From assembly GCF_040215105.1 (NCBI RefSeq), contig NZ_CP157875.1:2595501-2659500 (forward strand): 64,000 bases of DNA. Direction: 5' to 3'. Made by a program: the position numbers and the translations under genes. Origin of the DNA: Aeromonas veronii (GTDB taxonomy: Bacteria; Pseudomonadota; Gammaproteobacteria; Enterobacterales; Aeromonadaceae). Below the pieces are notes generated by a model. That model worked only from the letters and a program-made list of their open reading frames with translations, did not search any database and was not told where the DNA came from. Below are positions 1 to 8,892 of the stretch, in pieces. Position 1 is the first letter of the stretch. The number at the start of each line of letters is the position of its first letter.

Positions 1-800
1 AAGCGTCCCCCGATGCCGCAATAGGCCTCGAGGGATTTCATCAGGCCATAGCGGTTGAGCAGGCCGGTGAGGGAGTCGTGCCAGGCCAGGTGGCGGTGTT
101 CCAGCTCCTCGAGCTTGCGGTCCGTGATGTCCCGCATGGTGAGCAGTATCCTGGCCCCTTGCTGGATGTGACGAAACTGGTACTGAAACCAGCGCATCCC
201 CTTCAAGGTCCGGCACTCCCCCTCGGCCACCACCTCGTCGAGGCGGGAGAGCCGGCGCAGAAAGGCCTCGTCCACCCCGGAGAACACCTGCATCAGCTGG
301 CGAACCTGGAGGCCGAAGCAGAGCTCGAAGTGGTGGTTGCCACTTTCGAATCGCCCCTGGTTGTCAAACAGACAGGCAAGGGTATCGCCGGTGGCGAGGG
401 AGGACTCCTGATAGAGGGTGTCGGCGTCGATCACCGCCTCCGTCATCATCATCAGGCGCCCGGCTATCTCGACCCCGGAGAGGCGCAGATAGACCTGTTT
501 CTTGACCCCGCGCGGGGAGATGGTCCACCACTCGCTGTAGCTGCGCCCTTGCTGGAAGTCGCCAAGATAACGCTGCAACAGCAGATCGATGGCGGCGGCC
601 ATGTCGGCCGAGAAGTCGCGGGATTGCAGTTCGATGAGGGAACTCGCCTCCCATACCCCCAGCGCAGAGCCATTGGCCCAGTAGATATGATGACGCTGGA
701 TGTCATAGACCCAGACAGGGGTATGGAGTGCATCCATGGCAGTGAGTAGGCGTTCGTCTAGCGTATTCATCTTTGGTGGTGATTCATGCTGAGAGCTCAT
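1..800 (-). CDS. PAS-type sensor / diguanylate cyclase (GGDEF) protein, 3' end outside window
   Basis: This reading frame is open from the ATG at 800 to the window edge, so only the N-terminal ~266 residues are visible. The first ~240 residues look like two PAS-like sensory segments (VWVYDIQRHHIYWANGSALG near the start; a second with FDNQGRFESGNHHF). The visible part ends in the typical start of a GGDEF domain, WHDSLTGLLNRYGL. The expected product is a c-di-GMP synthase controlled by the PAS segments, but the GGDEF signature itself lies outside the window, so catalysis cannot be judged. An in-frame ATG at 770 is an alternative start; neither start has a strong ribosome binding site. No membrane segment is seen in the visible part. 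Confidence 0.8.
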   Translation of the reverse strand, partial: MSSQHESPPKMNTLDERLLTAMDALHTPVWVYDIQRHHIYWANGSALGVWEASSLIELQSRDFSADMAAAIDLLLQRYLGDFQQGRSYSEWWTISPRGVKKQVYLRLSGVEIAGRLMMMTEAVIDADTLYQESSLATGDTLACLFDNQGRFESGNHHFELCFGLQVRQLMQVFSGVDEAFLRRLSRLDEVVAEGECRTLKGMRWFQYQFRHIQQGARILLTMRDITDRKLEELEHRHLAWHDSLTGLLNRYGLMKSLEAYCGIGGR

Positions 801-907
801 AGCAACACCAGTCACGGCCATCCCTGAACGACGCCAACGTGCTGGTACAAAATCAGATCCGGCTCATAATCTGGAAACATGCATGGGCAAGATAAGGCCG
901 GTTTTAT

Positions 908-1609
908 ATGAAAACGCTACATGTGAACCCTATGGTCAGAAAAAACGGACTCACATTGATATTGTTGGGTGTAGTCATAACCATAGCCATGATTTTTATA
1001 CTTTTTTTGTTTCGCGAACAACTATTAATCCCGGCCATCTCGGTGCTCCTCGCAGGACTGATGACAGTATTCGTCGGAGCCCTCAAGCTCAATGAGCCTC
1101 ATTTTAGTCTCTCCCTGTGTCAGGATTGTTTGCAATATCACCACAAGCACGGGGGCTGGATCCTGAAATGGAGAAATATTCAACGAATTGACCAGCCGCG
1201 TATCCATTTGGGCTGGGATTTGGTGCCCCTCCCCTATATCGGTCTGAAGATTAAGGATTACGACGATTTTTTGACGTTGATCACACCCCGGCTGGCGGTC
1301 CGCCTGCTGACCGAGCAACGCGCCGTGCTGTTGCAGGCGATGCAGAGCGAGCAGCCAGGCTGCCTTGGCGGCGGTTGTGGCAGTGGCCTGCTGGGGGGAA
1401 AGTTGCTGGAAGAGAGCCGCTTTCGTTCCCCCTCCGGTCAGCGTTACGAGGGGGTGATCGCCATGCTCGGCAACCGTATGACGAGACTGCGGGACTTGCT
1501 GGGGTATGATCTGCTGGTCCCGGACAACAGCTTGGATCGGGCGCCCGCGGATTTTGTCCGCCTGTTGAATGAATATCGCCGGGAATCGAATCTAATCCAG
1601 ATCAATTAA
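908..1609 (+). CDS. DUF2982-family inner-membrane protein
   Basis: The 233-residue product has two predicted membrane segments near the N-terminus (about residues 13-35 and 38-58) followed by a soluble domain. It resembles the DUF2982 proteins of Vibrio and Aeromonas, which have no established function; the match is from memory of the family. Features include a glycine-rich stretch GCLGGGCGSGLLGG near residue 150 and a hydrophilic C-terminus. The first ~200 bases are clearly more AT-rich than the surrounding genes. It is divergent from the PAS-GGDEF gene, with a shared 107-bp intergenic region, and is followed closely by the LysR gene. Confidence 0.7.
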   Translation: MKTLHVNPMVRKNGLTLILLGVVITIAMIFILFLFREQLLIPAISVLLAGLMTVFVGALKLNEPHFSLSLCQDCLQYHHKHGGWILKWRNIQRIDQPRIHLGWDLVPLPYIGLKIKDYDDFLTLITPRLAVRLLTEQRAVLLQAMQSEQPGCLGGGCGSGLLGGKLLEESRFRSPSGQRYEGVIAMLGNRMTRLRDLLGYDLLVPDNSLDRAPADFVRLLNEYRRESNLIQIN

Positions 1610-1686
1610 ATGCCGGATTGCGCTTGCCAAGCCAGATGACTCTTCATAAGGTCTCTGGCTTGTTACAAACACCCCCTAAGCCGCTT

Positions 1687-2631
1687 ATGAAGTACATCGA
1701 AGAGTTCTATCTGTTCGTCAAGGTGGTGCAAGAGGGCGGTTTCTCCCACGCCGCAGCCGCGCTGGGCATGCCGACCGGCACCATCAGTCGACGAATTTCT
1801 CAGCTGGAGGAGCAGCTTGGCTGCAGCCTGCTGCACAGATCCACCCGCAAGCTGCGCCTCACCGACGAAGGCCTGCGCTATTACGAGCGCCTCTGCACTC
1901 CCCTCGCCGAGATTGAACAGGCGACGGGGGAGATCCAGGGTCAGGATCGCGACATCCGCGGCCTCATTCGCCTCGCGGCCCCCATCGCCCTCTCCAACAC
2001 CATCCTGGTCGACATGCTGGCGGACTTCGGCCTGCGCTATCCCGGGGTGCAATTTGACATCAGCCAGACCAATGATCACTCCCCCCTGTGCGATCAAGAC
2101 AGGGATCTGGTGTTCTTCAATGGCGAGCTGCCCCAGTCCCTGCCCAATGCCCTCTGCCTCGGCCACATCGAGTACGGCTTGTTCGCCTCTCCCCTCTATC
2201 TGGAGAAGATGGGCAACCCGGCGCACCCGGCGCAGCTGGAAGAGCACGACCTCATCCACTGCTGGCCACACCGTCACTGGCAGCTGATCGATCGGGACGA
2301 GCAGATGGTGCAGGTCAAACGCCCCCCGCGCCTGAGTGTCAACCAGACCCAGGCTGCCGTGCGAGCGGCCCGGCGTCACCTCGGCATCGTCAACGCCCCC
2401 CTGCACTATGTTCATCCCTTCCTGCAGGATGAACAGCTGGTGGCCGTGCTGCCAAACTGGCGATCGGATCGGCGCCCCTTCTACATGCTGCAGTGCCAGC
2501 CCCAGTTCACCCCGCTGCGGGTCAAGATGTTCGCCGAGTTCGTTGAAAAGTACTCGGTACGCTATCGCAGCCATCAACGGGACGATCAATTCTTGCCGGC
2601 CATGCCCCTGCCCATTGCATCTGACCTCTGA
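1687..2631 (+). CDS. LysR-family transcriptional regulator
   Basis: This is a 314-residue LysR-type regulator. The N-terminal winged helix-turn-helix (about residues 1-60) reads FVKVVQEGGFSHAAAALGMP followed by ISRRISQLEEQLGCSLLHRS. The rest is the periplasmic-binding-protein-like effector domain, with YPGVQFDISQTNDHS in the usual place. The ATG at 1687 fits the family start (MKYIEEFYLFVKVV); a TTG at 1618 and an ATG at 1636 would add an unusual leader. The effector is unknown. It lies 46 bp upstream of the CheY-CheC gene on the same strand, so it may be co-transcribed or regulate that locus, but LysR genes more often control a divergent neighbour and none is present. Confidence 0.88.
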   Translation: MKYIEEFYLFVKVVQEGGFSHAAAALGMPTGTISRRISQLEEQLGCSLLHRSTRKLRLTDEGLRYYERLCTPLAEIEQATGEIQGQDRDIRGLIRLAAPIALSNTILVDMLADFGLRYPGVQFDISQTNDHSPLCDQDRDLVFFNGELPQSLPNALCLGHIEYGLFASPLYLEKMGNPAHPAQLEEHDLIHCWPHRHWQLIDRDEQMVQVKRPPRLSVNQTQAAVRAARRHLGIVNAPLHYVHPFLQDEQLVAVLPNWRSDRRPFYMLQCQPQFTPLRVKMFAEFVEKYSVRYRSHQRDDQFLPAMPLPIASDL

Positions 2632-2677
2632 TACTGCGACCTTTACCCGATGCACCTCGCACGGACTGGCCAACACC

Positions 2678-3694
2678 ATGAATGTATTGATATGTGATGA
2701 CTCGGGTTTTGCCCGCAAGCAACTGATGCGCGCCCTGCCCACCCCCTGGTCAGTGACCCTGCACCAGGCCGCCAACGGCCTGGAAGGGGTGGAGCAGATC
2801 CTGATGGGCCATGGGGATCTGGTCTTTCTGGATCTCACCATGCCGGAGATGGACGGTTACGGCGTGCTGGAAACCCTCAAGCAAGAGGGGCTGCGCAACA
2901 AGGTGATCGTGGTCTCCGGCGATATCCAGCCGGAAGCCTATCAGCGCGTCATGGCGCTCGGCGCCCTGGATTTCATCAAGAAACCCGCCTCCCCCGAGAT
3001 GCTGCAAGCACTCCTGCAACGCCACGGCCTGTGGCAGCCGGGTACGGCTCCCGCGGTGGCGGTCACGCCATCCGCCCCCCCTGTCAGCGCCCCGGCCATC
3101 TCGTTCACCCCGGAGCTCAGGGATGTCTATCAGGAGCTGGCCAACGTTGCCATGGGCCAGGCCGCCAACCTGCTGGCCCAGCTGCTCGACGCCTTCGTGG
3201 TGCTGCCCATCCCGAACGTCAACGTGCTGGAGGTCTCCGAACTGCACATGGCCCTCTCGGCCGCCGCCGAGTCGGATACCCTCTCTGCCGTCTGCCAGGG
3301 TTTCATCGGTGCCGGCATTGCCGGGGAGGCCCTGCTCCTGTTCCATGATGCCAGCTTCCAGGATCTGGCCCGCCTGATGAACCATCAGGGGGCACTCGAT
3401 CACAATGCCGAGCTGGAACTGCTGATGGATACCGCCAACGTGCTGATCGGCGCCTTCCTGCGCGGTTACGCCAATCAGCTAGACACCCCCTTCAGCCAGG
3501 GGCACCCGGTGGTGCTGGGTCAACACAGGTCCATCCAGGACCTGATCCAGACCAACCAGAGCCGCTGGCGCCGCACCCTGGCCATCGAGATCAACTACCG
3601 GATCCAGGGTTATGCCGTGCAGTGCGATCTGCTACTGTTGTTTACTGAAGATTCCATCGCCACCATGAATAACAAGATCATGCACATGCTCTAG
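2678..3694 (+). CDS. Response regulator fused to a CheC-type phosphatase domain (CheY-CheC)
   Basis: This 338-residue fusion has a CheY-like receiver (residues 1-120) with acidic pair D7/D8, phospho-acceptor D52, S80 and K102. A proline/alanine linker (about 121-145) follows, then a CheC/CheX-like domain. The first CheC phosphatase motif is intact (E153-L-A-N156, followed by VAMGQAANLLAQLL). In the second motif glutamate is replaced by aspartate (D251-T-A-N254). The likely role is a receiver that controls its own or another CheY's dephosphorylation in chemotaxis or motility. The ATG at 2678 is preferred over far-upstream starts because the protein then begins directly with the receiver strand MNVLICDD. 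The small PAS gene follows 55 bp downstream. Confidence 0.85.
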   Translation: MNVLICDDSGFARKQLMRALPTPWSVTLHQAANGLEGVEQILMGHGDLVFLDLTMPEMDGYGVLETLKQEGLRNKVIVVSGDIQPEAYQRVMALGALDFIKKPASPEMLQALLQRHGLWQPGTAPAVAVTPSAPPVSAPAISFTPELRDVYQELANVAMGQAANLLAQLLDAFVVLPIPNVNVLEVSELHMALSAAAESDTLSAVCQGFIGAGIAGEALLLFHDASFQDLARLMNHQGALDHNAELELLMDTANVLIGAFLRGYANQLDTPFSQGHPVVLGQHRSIQDLIQTNQSRWRRTLAIEINYRIQGYAVQCDLLLLFTEDSIATMNNKIMHML

Positions 3695-3749
3695 GGTCAT
3701 CACGACCATTGGCAGCATAAATGACCAGACAAGAGAGCAAGGAGTGACC

Positions 3750-4181
3750 ATGGAGATTCGCGAATTTCATTGGCTGATGAACATAGTCCAGAACCTGGAT
3801 GTGGGGCTGGTCGTACTCAGCCGGGACTACAAGGTACAGGTATGGAACGGCTTCATGGAGAGCCACAGCGGCCGCCTGGCCGCGCAGGTGCGTGATCAAA
3901 GCCTGTTCGAGCTCTTTCCCGACGTGGACAGGGCCTGGTTCGAGCGCAAGGCGAACATGGTGTTCAAACTCAACAACCGCGCCTTCAGTACCTGGGAGCA
4001 GCGCCCCTACCTGCTGCGCTTCTCCAACTATCGCCCCATCACTGGCACGGCCCCCCACATGTACCAGAACCTGACCCTGGTGCCACTGGCCGATTTCGGT
4101 GGCCAGGTGACCCACCTGGCCGTCATGATCTACGACGCCACCGACGAGGCAACCCTGATCATGGGCCAGCGTCAGGGCTGA
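3750..4181 (+). CDS. Single-domain PAS protein
   Basis: This 143-residue protein consists almost entirely of one PAS domain (IVQNLDVGLVVLSRDYKVQVWN through MIYDATDE). It has no membrane segment and no attached output domain. The ATG at 3750 has an AAGGAG ribosome binding site five bases upstream; a GTG at 3744 would overlap that site. It lies directly after the CheY-CheC gene and was probably co-transcribed with it, so it may be a sensory partner for that regulator. The ligand and the output partner are unknown. A strong hairpin terminator follows. Confidence 0.8.
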   Translation: MEIREFHWLMNIVQNLDVGLVVLSRDYKVQVWNGFMESHSGRLAAQVRDQSLFELFPDVDRAWFERKANMVFKLNNRAFSTWEQRPYLLRFSNYRPITGTAPHMYQNLTLVPLADFGGQVTHLAVMIYDATDEATLIMGQRQG

Positions 4182-4200
4182 GCCCCCGGCAACAAAAGCA

Positions 4201-4222
4201 GAGGGCGCCCGCAGGCGCCCTC
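4201..4222. terminator. Bidirectional hairpin terminator
   Basis: The arms GAGGGCGCC and GGCGCCCTC enclose a 4-nt loop, with a T-rich tail on the plus strand and an A-rich stretch to the left that gives a T-rich tail on the minus strand. It separates the convergent PAS gene and ltaE. Confidence 0.8.
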
Positions 4223-4248
4223 TCTCGTTTCTCACTCATCGACGTGCA

Positions 4249-5265
4249 TCAGGCGTTCACAAACTCGGTGAAGGCGTCGATCACCTCGTCGATGTCGTCA
4301 TCGGTGATCTGCAAGTGGGTTACCAGTCGCATCTCGCCGTAGCCGGAGAAGAGGATGCCGCGCTCCTTCATGAAGGCGAGCAGTTCCGCGCTCTCCCCTT
4401 TCACCAGCCGCAGGAACACCATATTGGTCTGCACCTCGGCAAGATCCAGTTCGATGCCGGGCAGGACCGCCAACCCTTGTGCCAGCCGCTTGGCACGGCG
4501 GTGATCGTCCGCAAGGCGTGCAACGTGCTGATCCAGGGCGAACAAGCCGGCCTGGGCCAGACTCCCGGCCTGGCGCATGCCGCCCCCCAGCATCTTGCGC
4601 AGTCGCCGGGCCCTGGCGATGAAATCGCCCGCTCCCACCAGCAGGGAGCCCACCGGCGCCCCCAGCCCCTTGGAGAGGCAGACGGAGACACTGTCGAAGG
4701 GGGCGGCAATGGCCGCAACCGGTTCACCGCTCGCCACCACCGCATTGAACAAGCGAGCACCATCCAGATGCAGTGACAGGCCATGGCGGTCGGCGACATC
4801 GCGCACCTGATGCAGATAAGAGAGTGGCAGCACCTTGCCGTTGTGCGTGTTCTCGAGGCAGATGAGGCGGGTCTGGACGAAATGGGCATCATCGGGGGCG
4901 AGGCCCCCCAGCACATCGGACAGCAACAGGGTGCCGTCGGCCTGAGTAGGCACAGGTTGCAACGCCACCGAGCCCAGCACGGCAGACCCTTGCGCCTCAT
5001 AGCGATAGATGTGGGAAGCCGAGCCCAGGATGGCGCCTTCGCCGCGCTGGCAATGACTCATCATCGCCAGCAGGTTGGACATGGTGCCGGAGGGCACGAA
5101 CAGGGCGGCCTCCTTGCCCAGTAGTTCGGCCCCCTTGCGCTCCAGCGCGTTGATGCTGGGATCTTCCCCATAGACATCATCCCCCACCTCGGCGTGCAGC
5201 ATGCTCTGGCGCATGGCCTCCGTGGGCTGGGTCACGGTATCACTTCGTAAATCGATATAGCGCAT
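4249..5265 (-). CDS. ltaE: Low-specificity L-threonine aldolase
   Basis: This is a 338-residue PLP enzyme of the threonine aldolase family, cleaving L-threonine or L-allo-threonine to glycine and acetaldehyde. Recognisable elements are the N-terminal [13 protein letters not shown]85 that stacks on PLP, D168/R171 in [10 protein letters not shown], and the PLP lysine K199 in [14 protein letters not shown]. Length matches the E. coli enzyme (about 333). The ATG at 5265 has AGGAGG seven bases upstream; a much longer in-frame reading back to 5784 runs antisense through the next gene and is not used. It lies 86 bp downstream of the SDR gene on the same strand and may be co-transcribed with it. Confidence 0.93.
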   Translation of the reverse strand: MRYIDLRSDTVTQPTEAMRQSMLHAEVGDDVYGEDPSINALERKGAELLGKEAALFVPSGTMSNLLAMMSHCQRGEGAILGSASHIYRYEAQGSAVLGSVALQPVPTQADGTLLLSDVLGGLAPDDAHFVQTRLICLENTHNGKVLPLSYLHQVRDVADRHGLSLHLDGARLFNAVVASGEPVAAIAAPFDSVSVCLSKGLGAPVGSLLVGAGDFIARARRLRKMLGGGMRQAGSLAQAGLFALDQHVARLADDHRRAKRLAQGLAVLPGIELDLAEVQTNMVFLRLVKGESAELLAFMKERGILFSGYGEMRLVTHLQITDDDIDEVIDAFTEFVNA

Positions 5266-5351
5266 GTCATCCTCCTGATGCAGGTGAATGACATTAACCA
5301 GACGGGGAGAGCCTGGCAAGCGGCGGGGGAGCGGAATGTGAATCCGGTGAC

Positions 5352-6068
5352 TCACCAGGGAAGGGGGCGGCCCGCCAGATCCAGAAACTGGCCGGAGTGG
5401 GCCGGCGTCAGGGTCTCGATGAGGTTGAGCAGTCGCGGCGCCACTTGCGCGGGGGCTGGCAGCGAGGCAATATCCAGCTCGTGGTGAAACGGCTGCTGCA
5501 GGGGGGTGTCCATCGGCCCGGGGTGCACCGTGATGACCCCAGCACCGGGGAAGCGCTGTGCCCACTCCCGCGCCAGCAGGCAAGAGCCCATGTTGAGGGC
5601 TGCCTTGCTCATCCGGTAGCTGTAGCGACCAGGGACGCCTTGCGATGCAGCATCTCCTATGCTGCCCGCCAGATCCGAGACAGAGCAGAGCCAGAGGCGA
5701 GCATCCGGCGCCATCAGCCGGCTTAGGCAGGCCCCCAGTGCAAGATGGGGCCAGGCATTGACCTGCAGGCTCTCGCAGAGCCACGCGGGATCCACCTCTT
5801 CCACCCGCCGCTCCGGCAGGTGGTTGAGATCGTGCAGCAGACCGATGGTGTTGATCACCACGCTCGGCAACCGGGCCTGCTCATAGAGGGTGAACAGGGC
5901 ATCGAAGGCGAGAGAGTCCACCTCCTGCAGCGGGAAATAGCAGGCGGGATCCAGCCCTCTCGGCAGTTGCCGCCCCGCCAGCAGCCACTCTTCGCCGCGA
6001 CTGGCCAGCTCATGTGCCAGCGCCATGCCCAGTCCGCCACTGCCCAGGATCAGATAGCCCATCTCCAT
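5352..6068 (-). CDS. Short-chain dehydrogenase/reductase (SDR) family protein
   Basis: This 238-residue protein has a Rossmann-type N-terminus with the glycine-rich nucleotide loop [10 protein letters not shown] near residue 9. The SDR catalytic pair Y151-x3-K155 sits in [12 protein letters not shown], and a serine lies upstream at 129/131 in [16 protein letters not shown] stands where the structural NNAG motif is usually found, as in C-factor-like SDRs. The substrate cannot be predicted. A second in-frame ATG at 6062 (MGYLILG) is also possible as start. It lies upstream of ltaE on the same strand. Confidence 0.85.
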   Translation of the reverse strand: MEMGYLILGSGGLGMALAHELASRGEEWLLAGRQLPRGLDPACYFPLQEVDSLAFDALFTLYEQARLPSVVINTIGLLHDLNHLPERRVEEVDPAWLCESLQVNAWPHLALGACLSRLMAPDARLWLCSVSDLAGSIGDAASQGVPGRYSYRMSKAALNMGSCLLAREWAQRFPGAGVITVHPGPMDTPLQQPFHHELDIASLPAPAQVAPRLLNLIETLTPAHSGQFLDLAGRPLPW

Positions 6069-6183
6069 GTCCTTGGATTTGCCCTTTGTTTAGAGGGTAT
6101 CAGAAGAATCACGGGCCCGAGGCTCCCGCGCTCTCCCGCCGCCTCATCGAGGCTCTGGCGCTTCGCGCGCCATCTCTTCCGGC

Positions 6184-6591
6184 TCAGGCCTTGTCCAGGT
6201 GGCGACCAAACTCCCTGGCCCGGGCCAAGTCCAGAAAACCGTCAGCCTGCTTGTGGCTGCGCAGGAACTGGTAGTAGGCGAGCAGAGTGACGAGCTGCTC
6301 CTCATCGGGCAGGGGCTCGGCAGGTAAACGCTCCAGCAGCAAACGGCCCGCCGCTGCCAGCGCTTCTCTATCCACCACCTCGGCCTGGCGGTAGAGATAA
6401 CCGCAGCCGGTGGCGAGCCACTCCAGGGAGCAGTTGGCCCCCATGGCAATCTGGTTCGCCTTGCCAAGGCCGGGTTCGGCCCCTTTCAGGTACTTGCGGA
6501 TCAATGCCTCGCTCAGGCCCACCTTGCGGGCGAAGGCGCTCACGCTCCCCGTCCCTATCAAGCTCTGCAGCCGGTCGGCAAACCCTTCCAT
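6184..6591 (-). CDS. XRE-type helix-turn-helix regulator
   Basis: This 135-residue protein has an N-terminal helix-turn-helix (about residues 1-55; SVSAFARKVGLSEALIRKYL then GLGKANQIAM) of the phage-repressor-like XRE type. A C-terminal helical segment without a recognisable ligand domain follows. It is divergent from the aldo/keto reductase gene with a 132-bp intergenic region that holds a TTCGAA palindrome, so local autoregulation and control of the reductase are possible. No phage gene is nearby, so this is not evidence of a prophage. The family assignment is firm; the function is unknown. Confidence 0.8.
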   Translation of the reverse strand: MEGFADRLQSLIGTGSVSAFARKVGLSEALIRKYLKGAEPGLGKANQIAMGANCSLEWLATGCGYLYRQAEVVDREALAAAGRLLLERLPAEPLPDEEQLVTLLAYYQFLRSHKQADGFLDLARAREFGRHLDKA

Positions 6592-6723
6592 CTCTCCTCC
6601 CCAGAACCAAAGTTCGAATTTGCGCGGGACGCATTATTGCCATGTCCACCGGAAGAGACCAAGATGCAGGCAGTATTTATTTCCCGTATTCGCCCATTTT
6701 CCGTTATGTCCCAAGGAGTCACC

Positions 6724-7623
6724 ATGTCCGTATCCCGTCTTGCCCTGCACCCGCAAGGCCCGACCTTCTCCCGTCTCATCATGGGCTACTGGCGCCTGAT
6801 GGAGTGGCAGCTCTCCCCCGAAGCCCTGCTGGATCTGATGAAGTACCACCTGGATCTGGGGGTGACCACCATCGATCACGCCGACATCTACGGCGGCTAC
6901 CAGTGCGAGGAGGCCTTCGGTCGTGCCCTGCGCCTCGAGCCGTCCCTGCGCAGCCGGATGGAGATCGTCAGCAAGTGCGGCATCGCCCTGACCGCCAAGC
7001 CGGAACATGCCCTCAACCACTACAACACCGGCAAGGCCCACATCATCGCGAGCGCCGAGGCCTCCTTGCAAAAACTCGGCACCGATCATCTTGATCTGCT
7101 GCTGATCCACCGCCCGGATCCTCTGCTGAATGCGGACGAGGTGGCCGATGCCTTCGTCACCCTGAAGCAGGCGGGCAAGATCAAGCACGCCGGGGTCTCC
7201 AACTTCACCGCCCGCCAGTTCGAGCTGCTGCAATCGCGCCTTCCCTTCCCCTTGGTCACCAACCAGCTGGAGATCTCGCCGCTCCATCAGGAAGGGACGC
7301 TGGACGGCACCCTGGATCAGTGCCAGCAGCTGCGCATCAAACCCATGGCCTGGTCCTGCCTCGGCGGCGGCCGCTTGTTCAGCGATCCGGCCTTTGGCCC
7401 CCTGCGCGCCGAACTCGAGCAAATTCGCCAGGAAGTGGGTGCCCAGACCCTGGAGCAAGTGGTTTACGCCTGGGTGATGATGCTGCCGAGCCAGCCGCTG
7501 CCCCTCATCGGCTCCGGCAAGCGGGAGCGGATCGCGGCGGCCGTAGCGGCCGAGTCCATCGTGCTCAGCCGCCAGCAGTGGTTCCGGATCCGCAAGGCCG
7601 CCCTCGGTTACGACGTGCCCTGA
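6724..7623 (+). CDS. ydhF: Aldo/keto reductase, YdhF-like
   Basis: This 299-residue TIM-barrel NADPH-dependent oxidoreductase has the aldo/keto reductase tetrad: D51 (in TTIDHADIYGG), Y56, K84 (IVSKCGIA) and H129 (LLIHRPD). Length and sequence fit E. coli YdhF (298). The physiological substrate is unknown. The ATG at 6724 follows an AAGGAG site; an ATG at 6637 would add 29 residues that are not family-like. It ends just before a strong bidirectional terminator shared with the convergent RRM gene. Confidence 0.88.
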   Translation: MSVSRLALHPQGPTFSRLIMGYWRLMEWQLSPEALLDLMKYHLDLGVTTIDHADIYGGYQCEEAFGRALRLEPSLRSRMEIVSKCGIALTAKPEHALNHYNTGKAHIIASAEASLQKLGTDHLDLLLIHRPDPLLNADEVADAFVTLKQAGKIKHAGVSNFTARQFELLQSRLPFPLVTNQLEISPLHQEGTLDGTLDQCQQLRIKPMAWSCLGGGRLFSDPAFGPLRAELEQIRQEVGAQTLEQVVYAWVMMLPSQPLPLIGSGKRERIAAAVAAESIVLSRQQWFRIRKAALGYDVP

Positions 7624-7642
7624 TCCCGCCTTTCAGACAAAC

Positions 7643-7674
7643 AAAAACGGCATGGAGCGATCCATGCCGTTTTT
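7643..7674. terminator. Bidirectional hairpin terminator
   Basis: The perfect inverted repeat AAAAACGGCATGGA / TCCATGCCGTTTTT encloses a GCGA tetraloop, with T-tracts in both directions. It lies between the convergent reductase and RRM genes. Confidence 0.9.
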
Positions 7675-7689
7675 CGTTATCGAGACGAT

Positions 7690-7968
7690 TCAACGGTGGC
7701 GCTGGGGGCGACCACGAGGAGCATCTGTCTTCGGCTTGGCCTGATTGACGGTGATGGTGCGCCCGCCGACCTCGGTGCCGTGCAACCCGGCGATGGCCTT
7801 CTCGGCATCCCCGTTGACCGGCATTTCAATGAAGCCAAATCCCTTGGACTGACCGGTATCCCGGTCGATGATGATATCGACCTTGTCTACCTGTCCAAAT
7901 TGGCTGAACACGCTTGTCAGTTCGTCGGCCGTCATCCGGTACGACAGATTTCCTACGTAAATCTTCAT
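7690..7968 (-). CDS. RRM-type RNA-binding protein
   Basis: This 92-residue protein is one RNA-recognition motif with a short basic tail. RNP2 is IYVGNL at residues 3-8 and RNP1 is KGFGFIEM near residue 46. The tail is rich in Arg, Pro and His (TDAPRGRPQRHR). It resembles the small RRM proteins of gammaproteobacteria and cyanobacteria that are often cold-induced; no cold-shock element is shown here. The start MKIYVGN is family-like; an in-frame ATG three codons upstream (7977) is equally possible. Its upstream region contains two hairpins (see 8049-8108). Confidence 0.88.
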   Translation of the reverse strand: MKIYVGNLSYRMTADELTSVFSQFGQVDKVDIIIDRDTGQSKGFGFIEMPVNGDAEKAIAGLHGTEVGGRTITVNQAKPKTDAPRGRPQRHR

Positions 7969-8048
7969 GCCATCCACTCTCGATTCTAGGTGCCTTATCT
8001 ATGCATCCACCGGCAGAGAAGTAAGGCACAACCCCCTTGCCGGACCAG

Positions 8049-8108
8049 CCATGGCATCATGCCGTGGCACTCCTCATCCCACAGCCCAAGTCATTGATCT
8101 CTTGGGCT
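8049..8108. repeat. Two inverted repeats upstream of the RRM gene
   Basis: In the 200-bp gap between the RRM gene and the next minus-strand gene, CCAnGGC-ATCAT-GCCnTGG lies at about 8049-8067 and AGCCCAAG / CTTGGGCT with a 10-nt spacer at 8083-8108. Neither has a T-tract. They could be 5' leader structure or operators for the RRM gene. Confidence 0.4.
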
Positions 8109-8184
8109 ACCGGCACGAGAAAGATCATGTCGAATCAGAGGCAGTATCTGAGCTTTATGGCACATTGTCGAGAAAATAGTCAGA

Positions 8185-8727
8185 TCAGGCCGGTTGCAGG
8201 CTGGCCAGGATCTCCCCGAGGGCGCGTCGACCATGCCAGGCCCGTTTAAAGCCGAAACGGTAGACACCGGGTTCCACCTCGTGGGTCCCTTCCCTGGTCA
8301 GCCTCAGCAGCGCCGTGGTCGCGGCCAGGGTCTCCGCACCGAGCGCCAGATCCAGGCTGAAGTCGAGCCACTGACCGTCATGACCCACCTTGCGATCCCG
8401 CGTCATGCCCACCAGCGCCGATCTGGGCAAGGCCAGCGCCTTGTCATCCCCGCCGTTGAGCAGATAGAGGTGTTCATCGTCCCAGGCGAGCTCTGCCAGT
8501 CGCCAGCGTTGCCAGTTGCGCGGCAGCACCATCATCAGCAGCACGATGCCGCCAAACACCACGCCAACCCAGGGCAGCAACCCCATCTCGGGATAACCCA
8601 GCCAGATGGCGGCCACGACGGTGCTAAGGCTCGCCAACAGCAGGCAGACCATGATCCCGTAGAAACGCCGCGCCGGTGGCATCAACCAGCACAGCCCCGG
8701 CCGTGACGCCAGTTCACTGACTCTCAT
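8185..8727 (-). CDS. Uncharacterised membrane protein
   Basis: This 180-residue protein has two predicted membrane helices (about residues 22-43 and 50-68), then a soluble domain of mixed strands ending in ALGEILASLQPA. The layout (two helices plus a PH-like beta domain) resembles small bacterial membrane proteins of unknown role. I do not recognise a family. It lies upstream of the RRM gene on the same strand, 216 bp away, and is divergent from mepA. Confidence 0.65.
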   Translation of the reverse strand: MRVSELASRPGLCWLMPPARRFYGIMVCLLLASLSTVVAAIWLGYPEMGLLPWVGVVFGGIVLLMMVLPRNWQRWRLAELAWDDEHLYLLNGGDDKALALPRSALVGMTRDRKVGHDGQWLDFSLDLALGAETLAATTALLRLTREGTHEVEPGVYRFGFKRAWHGRRALGEILASLQPA

Positions 8728-8892
8728 CTAGATCTCCTCTTTTCATGATTGCCGCGCATTGTGCGTGAGCCTGCCTGTGCGTTGCAACCCGCAGGGCAAC
8801 GCGGATGACGAGCGCTCGCCTCTGTTGATATGATTGGGGTTATCTGAGCCCACACTCAAGCCCGCACAGCGGGCGCCACGACAGGAGATCCC

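Noticed and set aside
2336..3694. A longer response regulator starting inside the LysR gene
   Set aside because: The added sequence is an out-of-frame reading of the LysR gene; the receiver domain starts exactly at 2678.
4249..5784. A 511-residue fusion of ltaE with an N-terminal extension
   Set aside because: The extension is antisense-like low-complexity sequence overlapping the SDR gene, and the family start at 5265 has an excellent AGGAGG site.
6184..6591. XRE regulator as a sign of an integrated phage
   Set aside because: No integrase, structural or lysis gene and no attachment repeat is present nearby.
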